Source: Paraburkholderia sp. BL10I2N1 (GTDB taxonomy: Bacteria; Pseudomonadota; Gammaproteobacteria; Burkholderiales; Burkholderiaceae). Taken from it: a stretch of DNA of 64,000 nucleotides. The stretch covers positions 3,286,001-3,350,000 of the forward strand of contig NZ_SNWA01000002.1 in NCBI RefSeq assembly GCF_004361815.1, in the 5' to 3' direction. The position numbers and the translations under genes were made by a program. Shown here in pieces: positions 1 through 9,643 of this stretch. The notes under the pieces were generated by a model. The model was given only the letters and a program-made list of their open reading frames with translations, did not search any database and was not told where the DNA came from. How positions within the stretch are numbered: the stretch's first letter is position 1; each line of letters begins with the position of its first letter.

Positions 1-2
1 CG

Positions 3-1007
3 AAGAACCCGTACAACGTGCTTCACATCACGGGAGGGTCGTCATGCGGCGGCGCAGCTAGCGTGGCCGCGAGACTGGTCCCGGCAGCGCTGGGTGGGGA
101 CACGGTCGGGTCAATTCGCGTTCCTGCAGCGCTATGCGGCGTCGTTGGCTTCAAACCAACACCCGGCCGATGGTCAGGAAGTGGAGTCGCACCGATCTCA
201 AACACATTGGATACGACCGGTCCGATAGCAAGGCGGGTGTCGGATTGCGACCTGCTAGACTCGATCGCGACGGGGAATTATTCGTCCCCACAACGGCTTC
301 CAGCAAGCTTAAGGGGCACGAGACTCGCAGTCGCGCGTCACTATTATCTCGACGGCGCGGACGCGGAAGTAGAAAAGGTCTTCAACGACACGATCTCTAA
401 ACTGAAAGATGCGGGAGCCAGTGTCGTAGAGGTCGATCTTGGCACAGACTTCGGCCCCATGGTCGAGGAAGCTAACTGGGCGCTGTTCTTTCATGATACC
501 CAGCCAGATGTAACGGCGTTCCTGCGAGACCAGAATATCCCTCTTACGTTCGAAGAGATCTACGATGGGCTAGAGCCGCATATTAAAGCTCGCTGGCAAC
601 GATTTGTCCTGACAACTGGAGCCGGCTATACGCGGGACGGCGCCTACAACGACGCTCTTTTCCGGCGCCGGCCAGAAGTCCGACGCCGCTTTGACAGTCA
701 GGTTTTCTCTCGCGCAGATGCGATCGTGTTTCCAACAACCCTGTGCGCCGCTCCGGCCATTGCAGAGCAGTGGCAATATACGGTTGCGGGTCGGACGGTA
801 AACGACGTCTTTCTGTCGAGGAACACCTATCCGGCTAGCTTTGCTGGACTGCCGGGGATATCAATTCCGATGGGACTGACGCAGAACGGCCTACCGCTCG
901 GGCTAGAGTTGGACGCAAGCAGTGGAAGCGATAAAGCCCTATTAACTCTTGCGCGACGTGTCGAACAGGTCATTGGCTTCGTGCGGCCACCGTCGGTTTC
1001 GGCCTGA
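3..1007 (+). CDS. amidase signature family enzyme, 5' end outside window
   Basis: The reading frame is open to the left edge of the window, so the N-terminus and the catalytic lysine of the Ser-cisSer-Lys triad are missing. The visible part carries the amidase signature: GGSSCGGAAS supplies the cis-Ser, and about 24 residues later GGDTVGSIRVPAALCG supplies the nucleophilic Ser. The family hydrolyses carboxamides to acid and ammonia and is normally cytoplasmic. The signature closely resembles that of the second amidase at 9640. The downstream gene is a LysR regulator on the opposite strand, so the two are convergent and 216 bases apart. The substrate cannot be deduced from the sequence. Confidence 0.9.
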   Translation, partial: KNPYNVLHITGGSSCGGAASVAARLVPAALGGDTVGSIRVPAALCGVVGFKPTPGRWSGSGVAPISNTLDTTGPIARRVSDCDLLDSIATGNYSSPQRLPASLRGTRLAVARHYYLDGADAEVEKVFNDTISKLKDAGASVVEVDLGTDFGPMVEEANWALFFHDTQPDVTAFLRDQNIPLTFEEIYDGLEPHIKARWQRFVLTTGAGYTRDGAYNDALFRRRPEVRRRFDSQVFSRADAIVFPTTLCAAPAIAEQWQYTVAGRTVNDVFLSRNTYPASFAGLPGISIPMGLTQNGLPLGLELDASSGSDKALLTLARRVEQVIGFVRPPSVSA

Positions 1008-1223
1008 TCTTTGCGTGGCAGATATCCGCAGGTTCCGGGCTGAATGCACATAGCGTTGCGGCTCTTGGGAAGATGATGTGACGCTGCTTGCTGTTGGGAT
1101 GAATACGTAGCCGGAATCGGACTTGCTTCCTTCCGGTGATGTCGAGTCCGAAGCAGCGTCAACTGTCATCGTCCCGCGTTGCGACGGCAAGCGTTTGATC
1201 AGCGGCACAATCTAGCAAGCCTT

Positions 1224-2225
1224 TCAGGTGACGGGGGTTCTTGTGTCCGCGTCGGTGCTGTACGAATTTGGCATAACTGCGAGATGTGAAGTGGAGGCGC
1301 GTCTCCGGTGGACTGCGTTGGCCTGAGGTTTCAAGTAGTTTTCAAAAAGACTCCCAGCCCATTCGACAAACGCGCGTACTTTTGATGACAAGTGCCGGTT
1401 CGCGGGATATATCGCTGAAACTGGGATTGGTCGCGGTCGGTGATGGCAGATCAGCTCCAGCAGTTCGCCGCTTCGCAAGTGCTCTCTAACCATGAAAGCG
1501 GGGACTTGGATAAGCCCCATTCCGTCAAGGCCGCATCTGATGTACGCATCAACGTCGGTGACCGCAACGGTTCCTGGTATGCGGATTTGAGCAGCATGGC
1601 CATTACGAACGAAGTTGAAGTCAAGGTTTCTTCCGGATCCGGAAAGCAGGTGAACGGCAAAGTGCCGTGGAAGATCGTCGATTTCGAAAGGACAGCCATG
1701 CCGTTGTACGTACCGCGGGCTAGCCGAGGTTACCATTTCCATGTGTCCGAACTGCCTGGCTATCAGACTGGAGTCCTCCAACAGCCCTACGCGGATTGCG
1801 CAGTCTACGCCTTCTTGAACAAGGTCGACACGTCTGTCGCTGAAGCCGATTCTAAGGTCCACTTGGGGATACATGCTACAAAATTCATGGATCCGCGGCA
1901 CGATGACGGTTCTGCCAATAGCCGGCGGCAGGTTGATTCTCAGGGTGCCGTGAATCCCGCTCGCGCCACTGGTTAGCGAGTATTCGGTTTCCTCCAGTTC
2001 AGAAAGGATCTGAACGCAACGCTCATAGTACTGAGCGCCCTCTGCGGTCAAATTAATGCGGCGCGTCGTGCGGTACAGTAGCCGAACCCTGAGATGAGCC
2101 TCTAGGCTCTTGATGATGTTCGAAGCTGATGCACGAGGAAGATTCAAAGAGACCGCGGCGCGAGAGAAACTATTGGTCTCCACGATCCTGGTAAAAACAA
2201 CCATCGCCTGAAAACGGTTGAACAT
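1224..2225 (-). CDS. LysR-family transcriptional regulator
   Basis: A 333-residue LysR protein. The start chosen is the ATG at 2223-2225 (MFNRFQAMVVFTRIVE), because LysR proteins begin directly at the winged HTH; an in-frame extension upstream has no family character. The HTH lies at about residues 8-65 (NSFSRAAVSLNLPRASASN) and the periplasmic-binding-like effector domain at about 90-295. It ends with a roughly 30-residue tail rich in Arg, Ser and Thr that the family does not need. It diverges from the TetR gene at 2604, and a palindromic site lies between the two genes. LysR proteins usually control a divergent or neighbouring gene, but the target here is not known. Confidence 0.9.
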   Translation of the reverse strand: MFNRFQAMVVFTRIVETNSFSRAAVSLNLPRASASNIIKSLEAHLRVRLLYRTTRRINLTAEGAQYYERCVQILSELEETEYSLTSGASGIHGTLRINLPPAIGRTVIVPRIHEFCSMYPQVDLRIGFSDRRVDLVQEGVDCAIRVGLLEDSSLIARQFGHMEMVTSASPRYVQRHGCPFEIDDLPRHFAVHLLSGSGRNLDFNFVRNGHAAQIRIPGTVAVTDVDAYIRCGLDGMGLIQVPAFMVREHLRSGELLELICHHRPRPIPVSAIYPANRHLSSKVRAFVEWAGSLFENYLKPQANAVHRRRASTSHLAVMPNSYSTDADTRTPVT

Positions 2226-2341
2226 AACTGCGCCGAAAGAGTGTTCTTGGGTGTCTGTGGAAAAACTCGTCAGAGGATCTACCGGCGTATTTCGAACTCG
2301 CCGGCGCGGGCCGGCATTGCCGCCCCTATACGGTTTACATG

Positions 2342-2377
2342 AAGGTGCATATACACGTATTATACCAGCATTGTCGA
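2342..2377 (-). promoter_or_regulatory. operator-like palindrome in LysR/TetR intergenic region
   Basis: Positions 2342-2359 hold AAGGTGCATATACACGTA, a diverged version of the palindrome found at the BKACE promoters (13238 and 27435). On the minus strand a TCGACA box (2372-2377) and GTATAT (2349-2354) are 17 bases apart, pointing at the LysR gene. The match is weaker than at the other sites. Confidence 0.45.
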
Positions 2378-2603
2378 GCCGATGCGGATCTGCGATAGCG
2401 CCTCGGCTGCACCGCGCCTTCCTGCACAGGGTGCATCCCACGAAGGCAGGCGCCGACTAGGCCACCGTTGATGCGGCGAATCGAACCGAGGGAACCCGTA
2501 CCAGATGCCGACGGTGCCGACGGTGGCCACGGCCCGTTCGCGGATCCATGCGCACCATGCGACGTCAGTCGAAAAGCAGAGATGTAGCCGAGGAAACGCC
2601 AGT

Positions 2604-3197
2604 ATGCAGAGTCGTGACGCAGCCGAAGAGCGGAAATCAATGATTGAAAGGATCGGCCCCTTCCTTTATCGGGCCGGCCTGCACGGCGCCACGATGGATG
2701 AAATTGCAAGAGAAGCTGGCACCTACAAGATGTCAATCTATCGAGCAATTGGGTCGAAGAACGATGTCTGGATGACCTATGCACGGAAGCTGTGCGAGCA
2801 ACGCAATAGGGAGATGACCGGCCTGCTTCTGCGCTCTGATCAACGACCCGAACGCTTAGTGATGAATTACTTCCTGCAACAACGGGAGCTCGTGCTTAAT
2901 GATGCGATTCTTGGCGACCCATTATTGAAGCTGTCGACGGAAGCGGCGGGGCGATTCGGAGAATTGCATCAGGCACTATGTCGACAGCGTGACGCAGATC
3001 TCGCACGTTTTGTGCAGATCGGAGGATCGATCGCTCCCGATGAGGGGGTCAATCTTGGCATAGAACTGTATATGATGTGGCAAGCATTGGTGTCGTGTGG
3101 TCGCAGCCGTGCTGCAATCGCGCGGGACTCCGAGCATGTTATCCGCATGGTCAGACGAACGCTGGATGCGTATCAGCGACGCCCCGCAGCTGCATAG
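2604..3197 (+). CDS. TetR-family transcriptional regulator
   Basis: About 197 residues from the ATG at 2604, which has a GAGG ribosome binding site about 10 bases upstream; an earlier in-frame ATG at 2505 lacks one and adds non-family sequence. The N-terminal HTH is clear at about residues 15-60: GATMDEIAREAGTYKMSIYR followed by AIGSKNDVW. The rest is the helical ligand-binding domain, which cannot be assigned a ligand. The gene diverges from the LysR gene at 1224-2225 across a region with an operator-like palindrome. TetR proteins are usually repressors released by a small molecule; the target is not known. Confidence 0.88.
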   Translation: MQSRDAAEERKSMIERIGPFLYRAGLHGATMDEIAREAGTYKMSIYRAIGSKNDVWMTYARKLCEQRNREMTGLLLRSDQRPERLVMNYFLQQRELVLNDAILGDPLLKLSTEAAGRFGELHQALCRQRDADLARFVQIGGSIAPDEGVNLGIELYMMWQALVSCGRSRAAIARDSEHVIRMVRRTLDAYQRRPAAA

Positions 3198-3507
3198 AGA
3201 GGCTGACGAAGTTGAAGCGATGTTGAAAAGTTTATGCAAACGTCCAACTCATCGGCGGCAAACGCGGCTAGTGCCTTACTTGAACGAGCAGTGGGTTAGT
3301 GCCAAAGGTCACCGCAGTCGTCGGAGCTAGCCGCTAGCCTCCATCGCCGCCACCGGTTACGAGTCGCGTTCGTTATCACTAAGGCGTCTTCGCGGCCCGT
3401 GTCCATGCAAGCTCGGAACTACGGAAACGGGCAACTGGCCGACAGCAGCGCCTTTTTGGAAGGGATGAAGCGCGGCGCAGTATCACCGTTTGAAGGGAGG
3501 CTTAATC

Positions 3508-4195
3508 TTGACTCATGTGCTGGATAATCCGGCCTGGCATGCTATGACCACCAACCACCGGTCGATTTCGGTGGGCGATGAGTGCGCGCGGCGCTACCTG
3601 GCTGACGTATCGCCGATCGCGGCACTTGCTGATTTTGCCAATGAGAGGGGATGGCTTGCGCTTGGCAGGCTTGCCGCTAACGAAGTCGTCGGTCTGGTTG
3701 GGGTTGCGCCGGAACTGCTCCCTGATGGATGGACGATTCATTGGCATTTCCCGTTTGTGCAAATGACATGCACGGTGGACACCTTTCGGGGCAGTTGCAA
3801 CGCGGCCGACGTCCTGGCACTCACAAAGATGGATACGCGCGCGATGCTGCAGTTGGTCAGCGCCGCAAAGCCGGGGCCGATGGAGCGCCGCACAGTAGAC
3901 ATGGGACGCTATGTCGGGATCAAATCGGGTGGGAAACTGGTGTCTATGGCCGGTGAGAGGCTCGCATTTCCGGGATACGTTGAGGTAGCGAGCGTGTGTA
4001 CGGATCCGGCGCACTCGGGGAAAGGTTTCGCGGAAATGGTAACAACTGCAATCACCGCGGGAATAGTGGAGCGCGGAGACACAGCTTTCCTGCACGTCCG
4101 CCAGGACAATCGCCGAGCTGTCTCACTCTATAGCCGACTCGGGTTTGCGGAACGAAGTGTCACACCTATTGTTGCTGTAAGCCTGTCTGTAGTGG

Positions 4196-4221
<26 letters not shown>
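3508..4221 (+). CDS. GNAT N-acetyltransferase, C-terminus altered by IS insertion
   Basis: The start chosen is the TTG at 3508, because AAGGGAGG (3493-3500) sits 7 bases upstream; a TTG at 3490 would put this ribosome binding site inside the gene. The C-terminal half shows the GNAT acetyl-CoA fold: VEVASVCTDPAHSGKG (motif A, pyrophosphate loop) and DNRRAVSLYSRLGF (motif B). The family transfers acetyl from acetyl-CoA to an amine; the acceptor is unknown. An IS3-family element begins at 4188, inside the last codons. Joining the two copies of the flanking 10-bp repeat restores a natural end, VSLSEKA then TGA at 5463-5465. The present product ends VSLSVVVKLFRTGR instead, so only the tail has changed and the enzyme may still work. 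Confidence 0.82.
4178..4187. repeat. left copy of 10-bp direct repeat flanking IS3 element
   Basis: TAAGCCTGTC, repeated exactly at 5443-5452. It is probably the target duplication, although 10 bp is longer than the 3-5 bp usual for IS3-family elements. Confidence 0.8.
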
Positions 4222-5373
<1,152 letters not shown>

Positions 5374-5442
5374 CTATTGTTTTTCCTCGTCGATTCAGGA
5401 TTGTCCTCCTATCGACCTGTCCGAGGAAATTAGACCATCACA

Positions 5443-5452
5443 TAAGCCTGTC
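5443..5452. repeat. right copy of 10-bp direct repeat flanking IS3 element
   Basis: TAAGCCTGTC, identical to 4178-4187. Reading through it restores the original GNAT stop codon at 5463-5465. Confidence 0.8.
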
Positions 5453-5465
5453 GGAGAAAGCGTGA

Positions 5466-5799
5466 GCAGTTAAAGCGTCGGCCAAGCTTCCGATAGTGAT
5501 TAAGAAAGCACGGCGATAGGGCGCTGAAAAGCTGTTTTTTGGCGGCGAAACGCACATCGCTGGGGCGGCCGGCCTCGCTACGGCTGAAAAAAATAGCATC
5601 CGGTATCACTCGGAGAAGGCACAGCAAAAATCTGTTCTATAAGCGACCAGGCCGTCTGCTGATTCAACGATAAGCTCAAGAACGATGGGACGGCGCCGAT
5701 GCAGATGGCTGCGGCCACCGTCTTGTTCGTAAGGAAAGTTTGCGTCCCCGAGAAGTGTTTAGAAACCACGGTCTGCCTTCGAAGCTCGACGCAATAACC
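5466..5799. other. intergenic stretch without a supported gene
   Basis: Between the ancestral GNAT stop and the end of the split LysR gene. Open frames here are short and show no family features. No terminator was recognised. Confidence 0.5.
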
Positions 5800-6245
5800 C
5801 TAGAGGAGATGGCCTCGGCCCAGTTGCATGAACAACCATTGACGAAACCCTGCCGCAGGCTCTCTTAGAGGACGGTCACTCGGATAAACCAGATAGTATG
5901 CAAAGTCGGCGGCGAGCTTCTCGGGAAATGGCCGTACGAGCAGCCCTGCGCTCAGGTCGTTGTCTGCCAAGGCACTGCGAGCGAGCGCCACGCCGTGTCC
6001 CGCAGCCGCGGCATGCAGTAACAAACCTGCATCGCCATAAGTCGAGCCAGCCGCGATCGGCACATCGTCGTTCATGCCGACATGGCGGAACCAGACCGAC
6101 CAAGGTATGCGTTGGTCGCGCAATAGTGCCACTTTCAGCAGGTCGCGCGGTTCCTTAAGATTGTTCTCCTCCAAAAACTGAGGGCTGCACACTGGAAAGA
6201 TGTCCTCGGTGTATAAAAGCTCCGCCGTAAGGCCGTCCCATTTTC
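5800..6245 (-). pseudogene. C-terminal half of LysR regulator split by ISL3 element
   Basis: This part encodes DGLTAELLYTEDIFPVCSPQ onward, the second half of a GcvA-like LysR effector domain (HGVALARSALADNDL, YYLVYPSDRPL). It has no start codon of its own that makes sense. It joins in frame to the N-terminal half at 7660-8118 when the ISL3 element and one copy of the CCATTTTC duplication are removed, giving a normal 298-residue LysR protein. A fragment could be translated from GTG at 6192, but without a DNA-binding domain it cannot act as a regulator. Confidence 0.9.
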
Positions 6246-6277
6246 GGCTCTTTTAAAAGCGCAGTGGGTAATGCGGC

Positions 6278-7507
6278 TCACGAGGCATGCGGATTGAGTG
6301 CTGAGAAGTCGAGTTTGCCCGCGATGAGAAACAGCACGGTGCGCATGGTCTTGAAGCTGGCGTATCCCCGTGCCTTGCGCTTGGCGGCCTGAAACAGGCC
6401 GTTGATCGCCTCAATGAATCCATTGGTCTGGCGTGTCTGCGCCCACGCGATGATGCCGTCGAAATGACGACGGATCATGCGCGCGACGTCCTTCATGGGC
6501 TCGACCTTGGAACGCATGACGTTGCCGCACCACCGGCGCAGCATTTTGGAGACGACGTGGATCTGTTTGCGATCGAGAATCTCGCGCAGTTGCTCGCGGT
6601 ACATCCACGCTCGGGCCGTGCGGTTGGTGGCGTACTGGCTGATCAGCGCCTCGAGATCGGTCAGTTGCGCGAGATCGAGTTTCTCGGCATCCTTGAGCAG
6701 CGACCAGCGCATGCCCTTCAGCGAGGGATCGGTTTTCTGCTGCGCGCGGCGCACACCATCAAGCGCTTTGGACGCATGCGCCACGACATGAAACTTGTCG
6801 AAGGTCACACGCGCGTCGGGCAGGTGTTCGTCCACGCCCTTGATGAAGGCAGCCGACATGTCGATGCTGACCGATTCGATCTGTGCAGGCGTGGCATTAT
6901 GTTCCTCCAGGTGCCGGGCAAAGCGTTCGACAACGCCGGCATCCTTGCCTGGCGTGACGAAGACCACGCGCCTTGCGTCCATGTCGGCGACCAGCGAGAT
7001 ATAGTCCTGCCCACGTCGGGCCGACGTTTCGTCAATGGCCACCGCGGTAACTTCGGACAGGTCGGTCGCGGCCACGGCCAGGTCCACGTAACGGTCACAG
7101 ATGGCCTTCACCCGATGCCACGACAGGTTCACCACGCGGGCCACCGCGGCAAATGTCATCTCCCGGCACAGCGTCAGCACGAGCGCTTCAAACAGCAGCG
7201 TGAAGCCGTCCAGCTTGCCTATCCAGTCGGGTTCGACCAGGCGCACCGAGCCGTCCGGCAGACGCACCCGCGGCACCCGAACCTCCAGATAGCACTCGTG
7301 CTGAAAGAAGTTGAGGTGGCGCAGCCGCTTGATCTGGGTGTCGTGAGCCGGATGCTCGCCCGCGACGCCGGGATAGGGAAAGCGCGTACCCGCGACAAAG
7401 TCCACGGCAATGGTCAGTTCACGCCGCGCGGCATCGAAATCGACGCCTTGCACGTACCACGGGGCCTTGATTCCCAAGGCGGCTTCAAACAGTTGGGTCT
7501 GGTTCAT
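6278..7507 (-). CDS. ISL3-family transposase
   Basis: About 409 residues from the ATG at 7505-7507 (MNQTQLFEAALGIKAPWYV); a 15-residue upstream extension is possible. The protein has the ISL3 layout: an N-terminal zinc-ribbon/HTH part (LNFFQHECYLEVRVPR, then MTFAAVARVVNLSWHRVKAI), a DDE core (VAIDETSARRGQDY, VSIDMSAAFIKGV) and the C-terminal segment with Glu (TNGFIEAINGLFQAAKRKAR). It should cut and paste the element between 8-bp duplicated targets. The copy at 56982 encodes the same protein. Confidence 0.95.
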   Translation of the reverse strand: MNQTQLFEAALGIKAPWYVQGVDFDAARRELTIAVDFVAGTRFPYPGVAGEHPAHDTQIKRLRHLNFFQHECYLEVRVPRVRLPDGSVRLVEPDWIGKLDGFTLLFEALVLTLCREMTFAAVARVVNLSWHRVKAICDRYVDLAVAATDLSEVTAVAIDETSARRGQDYISLVADMDARRVVFVTPGKDAGVVERFARHLEEHNATPAQIESVSIDMSAAFIKGVDEHLPDARVTFDKFHVVAHASKALDGVRRAQQKTDPSLKGMRWSLLKDAEKLDLAQLTDLEALISQYATNRTARAWMYREQLREILDRKQIHVVSKMLRRWCGNVMRSKVEPMKDVARMIRRHFDGIIAWAQTRQTNGFIEAINGLFQAAKRKARGYASFKTMRTVLFLIAGKLDFSALNPHAS

Positions 7508-7524
7508 CGGTTCACGTTGTCTTG

Positions 7525-7561
7525 CAGGGCTGGTTGCCGCATTCTGCCGCAACCAGCCCTG
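7525..7561. repeat. perfect 13-bp hairpin upstream of ISL3 transposase
   Basis: CAGGGCTGGTTGC (7525-7537) and GCAACCAGCCCTG (7549-7561) are exact complements around an 11-base loop. It lies between the right end of the element and the transposase start, so it could block read-through transcription or translation from outside. The same structure is in copy 2. Confidence 0.6.
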
Positions 7562-7659
7562 TCCCAGCTTACTTCTTCAACGCGCGTCAAGTATTCGCTT
7601 CGCCGGGCTGACGCCCGTACTTGACCCGCCAAACCAGCCACTCGGAATTTGAAATAGGC

Positions 7660-8118
7660 CCATTTTCCAGGTCCATATCGCAAGCCAACGTCCACCCCTT
7701 CGTGCGACAAGTCTGCAAGCAGAGCGGAAGCCCGTATGTTGACTTCGATATCCGGATTGCTTTGATGCAAACTCGCGAGCCGGGGAATGAGCCATCTGGC
7801 AGCAAAGGCTGGTAGAACACTGACCGTGACAATCCTTGAGCGTAGTTTTCGCGCTCTGACTTCTTCAATGCCTTGCGCAAGACGCGACATGCCTTCCGAA
7901 ACGTGCAGCGCCAGCCGTTGGCCCGCCTCGGTAGGCACCATGACATGGCCATCGCGGCGGAACAACTTCACACCTAACAATTGTTCGAGACTCTTGATGT
8001 GATGGCTCACGGCTCCATGGCTCAAGCCTAGTTCGTCAGCGGCGCGACTGTACCCACGTTGGCGAAACGCCGCTTCAAATGCACGAAGTGCTGACAAGGG
8101 TAAATGAGGACGAGGCAT
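7660..8118 (-). pseudogene. N-terminal half of LysR regulator split by ISL3 element
   Basis: The start is the ATG at 8116-8118 (MPRPHLPLSALRAFEAAFRQ); upstream in-frame sequence is not LysR-like. It contains the complete winged HTH (GYSRAADELGLSHGAVSHHI, KSLEQLLGVKLFRRDG) and the first lobe of the effector domain up to DVGLRYGPGKW, where the ISL3 element cuts in. Of the intact 298 residues, 153 are here. It diverges from the MFS-amidase-tautomerase operon at 8270, which it most likely regulated; with the split, that operon is probably no longer under its control. Confidence 0.92.
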
Positions 8119-8269
8119 ATGTGAATTGAAGTAACGTTTAGCACGAGTATTTATCGTTGGATGTGTGGTCGCAGCCCCCATATCATGGGCCCGAAACGCA
8201 AATACACTGAAGGGATAACTCGTGCGAAAAACAAGCGATGGAAGAGATTACGCCGGAGGCAGAGGCACC
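8119..8269. promoter_or_regulatory. divergent LysR / MFS promoter region
   Basis: A 150-base gap between the split LysR gene and the MFS operon, where a LysR protein would be expected to bind. No exact T-N11-A palindrome was confirmed. Confidence 0.45.
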
Positions 8270-9643
8270 ATGGCACCGACGCGCTTTCGTTTCGTGGTCG
8301 TAGGACTGCTGTTCATGATCGCCACTGTGAACTATGTTGACCGCGGTGCGCTATCGTTCGCGTCAGAACACATTATCGGAGCTTTCGGATTCGACAGCGC
8401 ACAGTGGGGTGAAATACTGGGATTTTTCGGCTACGGTTACATGTTCGGAGCTCTAATCGGTGGTGTGTTGCTGGACCGCTGGGGCGCCCGCAAGGTCTGG
8501 ATGGTTGCAGGGGTCGCCTGGTCGATATTTGAGGGCGGCACTGCCATTGCAGGAGAGCTCGGGTTGACCGTCTTCGGAGGCAGCGCTCTTGCCGGCTTTG
8601 CAGTCATGCGGAGCATTTTCGGTTTTAGTGAGGGCCCCGCCTTCTCAAGCATTAACAAAACAATTGTGAGATGGGCGGCGCCGAGTGAACGTGCGATGCT
8701 TTCATCTTTCGCGCTCGCGAGTACTCCGTTTGGTGCAATGCTTGCGGCGCCGATCACTGTCGGACTGCTTACCGCTACTGGCAACTGGCGTATGACATTC
8801 GCGATACTTGGCGCTGGCAGTCTTCTCCTGATCGCTATATTTGCGTGGGTGTTCACTGATAGTCCAGAAGAGAGTCGCCGGGTCAATGCCGCCGAACTCC
8901 GAAAGATTCGGCATCACGCACCAACAGTCTCACCGACAGCGCCCCCTCCGGACTCGAACGAAGAAATCCCGGGCTGGCTTTCGTTTTTCTCAAGTCGCAC
9001 ATTGGTATGTAACGCTATTGGCTACTTTGCGTTTCTTTACGTGACGTTTCTGCTGCTCACATGGACGCCAAAGTACCTTCAGAACCAATTCCACTATAGT
9101 CTTTCATCTCTTTCGTACGTCGGCGCCATCCCATGGCTCGGATCGTGTCTTGCGGTCTTGATCGGCGGCCGACTCTCGGATTTGATATTGACAAAGACGG
9201 GTGACTTGCGGATCGCACGCGGCCAGTTCGCGGCCGCCTGTCTGCTGCTTGCGGGCGTGTGCTTTTTGCTGGTCCCGAAGGCGGGATCTGCAGCAGGTGT
9301 TCTAGCGCTGATGACGATCGCGAACGCACTGAACACCTTGCCAAATGCAGTGTATTGGGTTGTCGTGTTGGATACCGCCCCGCGCGCCCGCATCGGTACA
9401 TTTAGTGGTATGACGCACTTTATTGCGAACATCTCGTCTGTCGCGGCACCTACGCTCACCGGATACCTGGTCAAGGTTAATGGCTACAACGCCATGTTCT
9501 TTGCCGCCGGACTAGTCTCGCTTGTCGGAATGATTGCGATGTTATCCGTAGTGCCAGGTGTATTCGTCAAACGTAAGCTCGCTCTTGTGCAGCCTGACGC
9601 ACGCCGGGCAGAAATTCCGGACAACGGCAACAGAACATCATGA
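8270..9643 (+). CDS. MFS transporter, anion:cation symporter type
   Basis: About 457 residues with 12 predicted membrane spans. The ATG at 8270 (MAPTRFRFVVVGLLFMIATV, then NYVDR) gives the usual ACS-family N-terminus, with GGAGG at 8255-8259; a GTG at 8222 would add 16 residues and cannot be excluded. Family marks include DRWGARKVW after span 2 and the SEGPAF motif in span 4. ACS transporters import organic anions such as hexuronates, tartrate or phthalate by H+ symport. The stop overlaps the start of the amidase gene (ATGA), so both are translated together. The likely cargo is the amide substrate or its acid. Confidence 0.9.
   Translation: MAPTRFRFVVVGLLFMIATVNYVDRGALSFASEHIIGAFGFDSAQWGEILGFFGYGYMFGALIGGVLLDRWGARKVWMVAGVAWSIFEGGTAIAGELGLTVFGGSALAGFAVMRSIFGFSEGPAFSSINKTIVRWAAPSERAMLSSFALASTPFGAMLAAPITVGLLTATGNWRMTFAILGAGSLLLIAIFAWVFTDSPEESRRVNAAELRKIRHHAPTVSPTAPPPDSNEEIPGWLSFFSSRTLVCNAIGYFAFLYVTFLLLTWTPKYLQNQFHYSLSSLSYVGAIPWLGSCLAVLIGGRLSDLILTKTGDLRIARGQFAAACLLLAGVCFLLVPKAGSAAGVLALMTIANALNTLPNAVYWVVVLDTAPRARIGTFSGMTHFIANISSVAAPTLTGYLVKVNGYNAMFFAAGLVSLVGMIAMLSVVPGVFVKRKLALVQPDARRAEIPDNGNRTS

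Larger units (their letters stand above)
6246..7659 (-). mobile_element. ISL3-family insertion sequence, copy 1, 1414 bp
   Basis: The boundaries are set by comparison with the second copy at 56950-58363 and by an 8-bp target duplication, CCATTTTC, at 6238-6245 and 7660-7667; 8 bp is the normal ISL3 value. The ends are related inverted repeats (GGCTCTTTTAAAAG against GCCTATTTCAAATT). It carries one transposase gene on the minus strand. The insertion splits a LysR gene, and the two copies look identical, which suggests recent activity. Confidence 0.93.

Noticed and set aside
6464..7624. 386-residue open frame opposite the ISL3 transposase (also 57168-58328)
   Set aside because: It is antisense to a clear transposase, has no family features, and appears only because of codon bias on the other strand.
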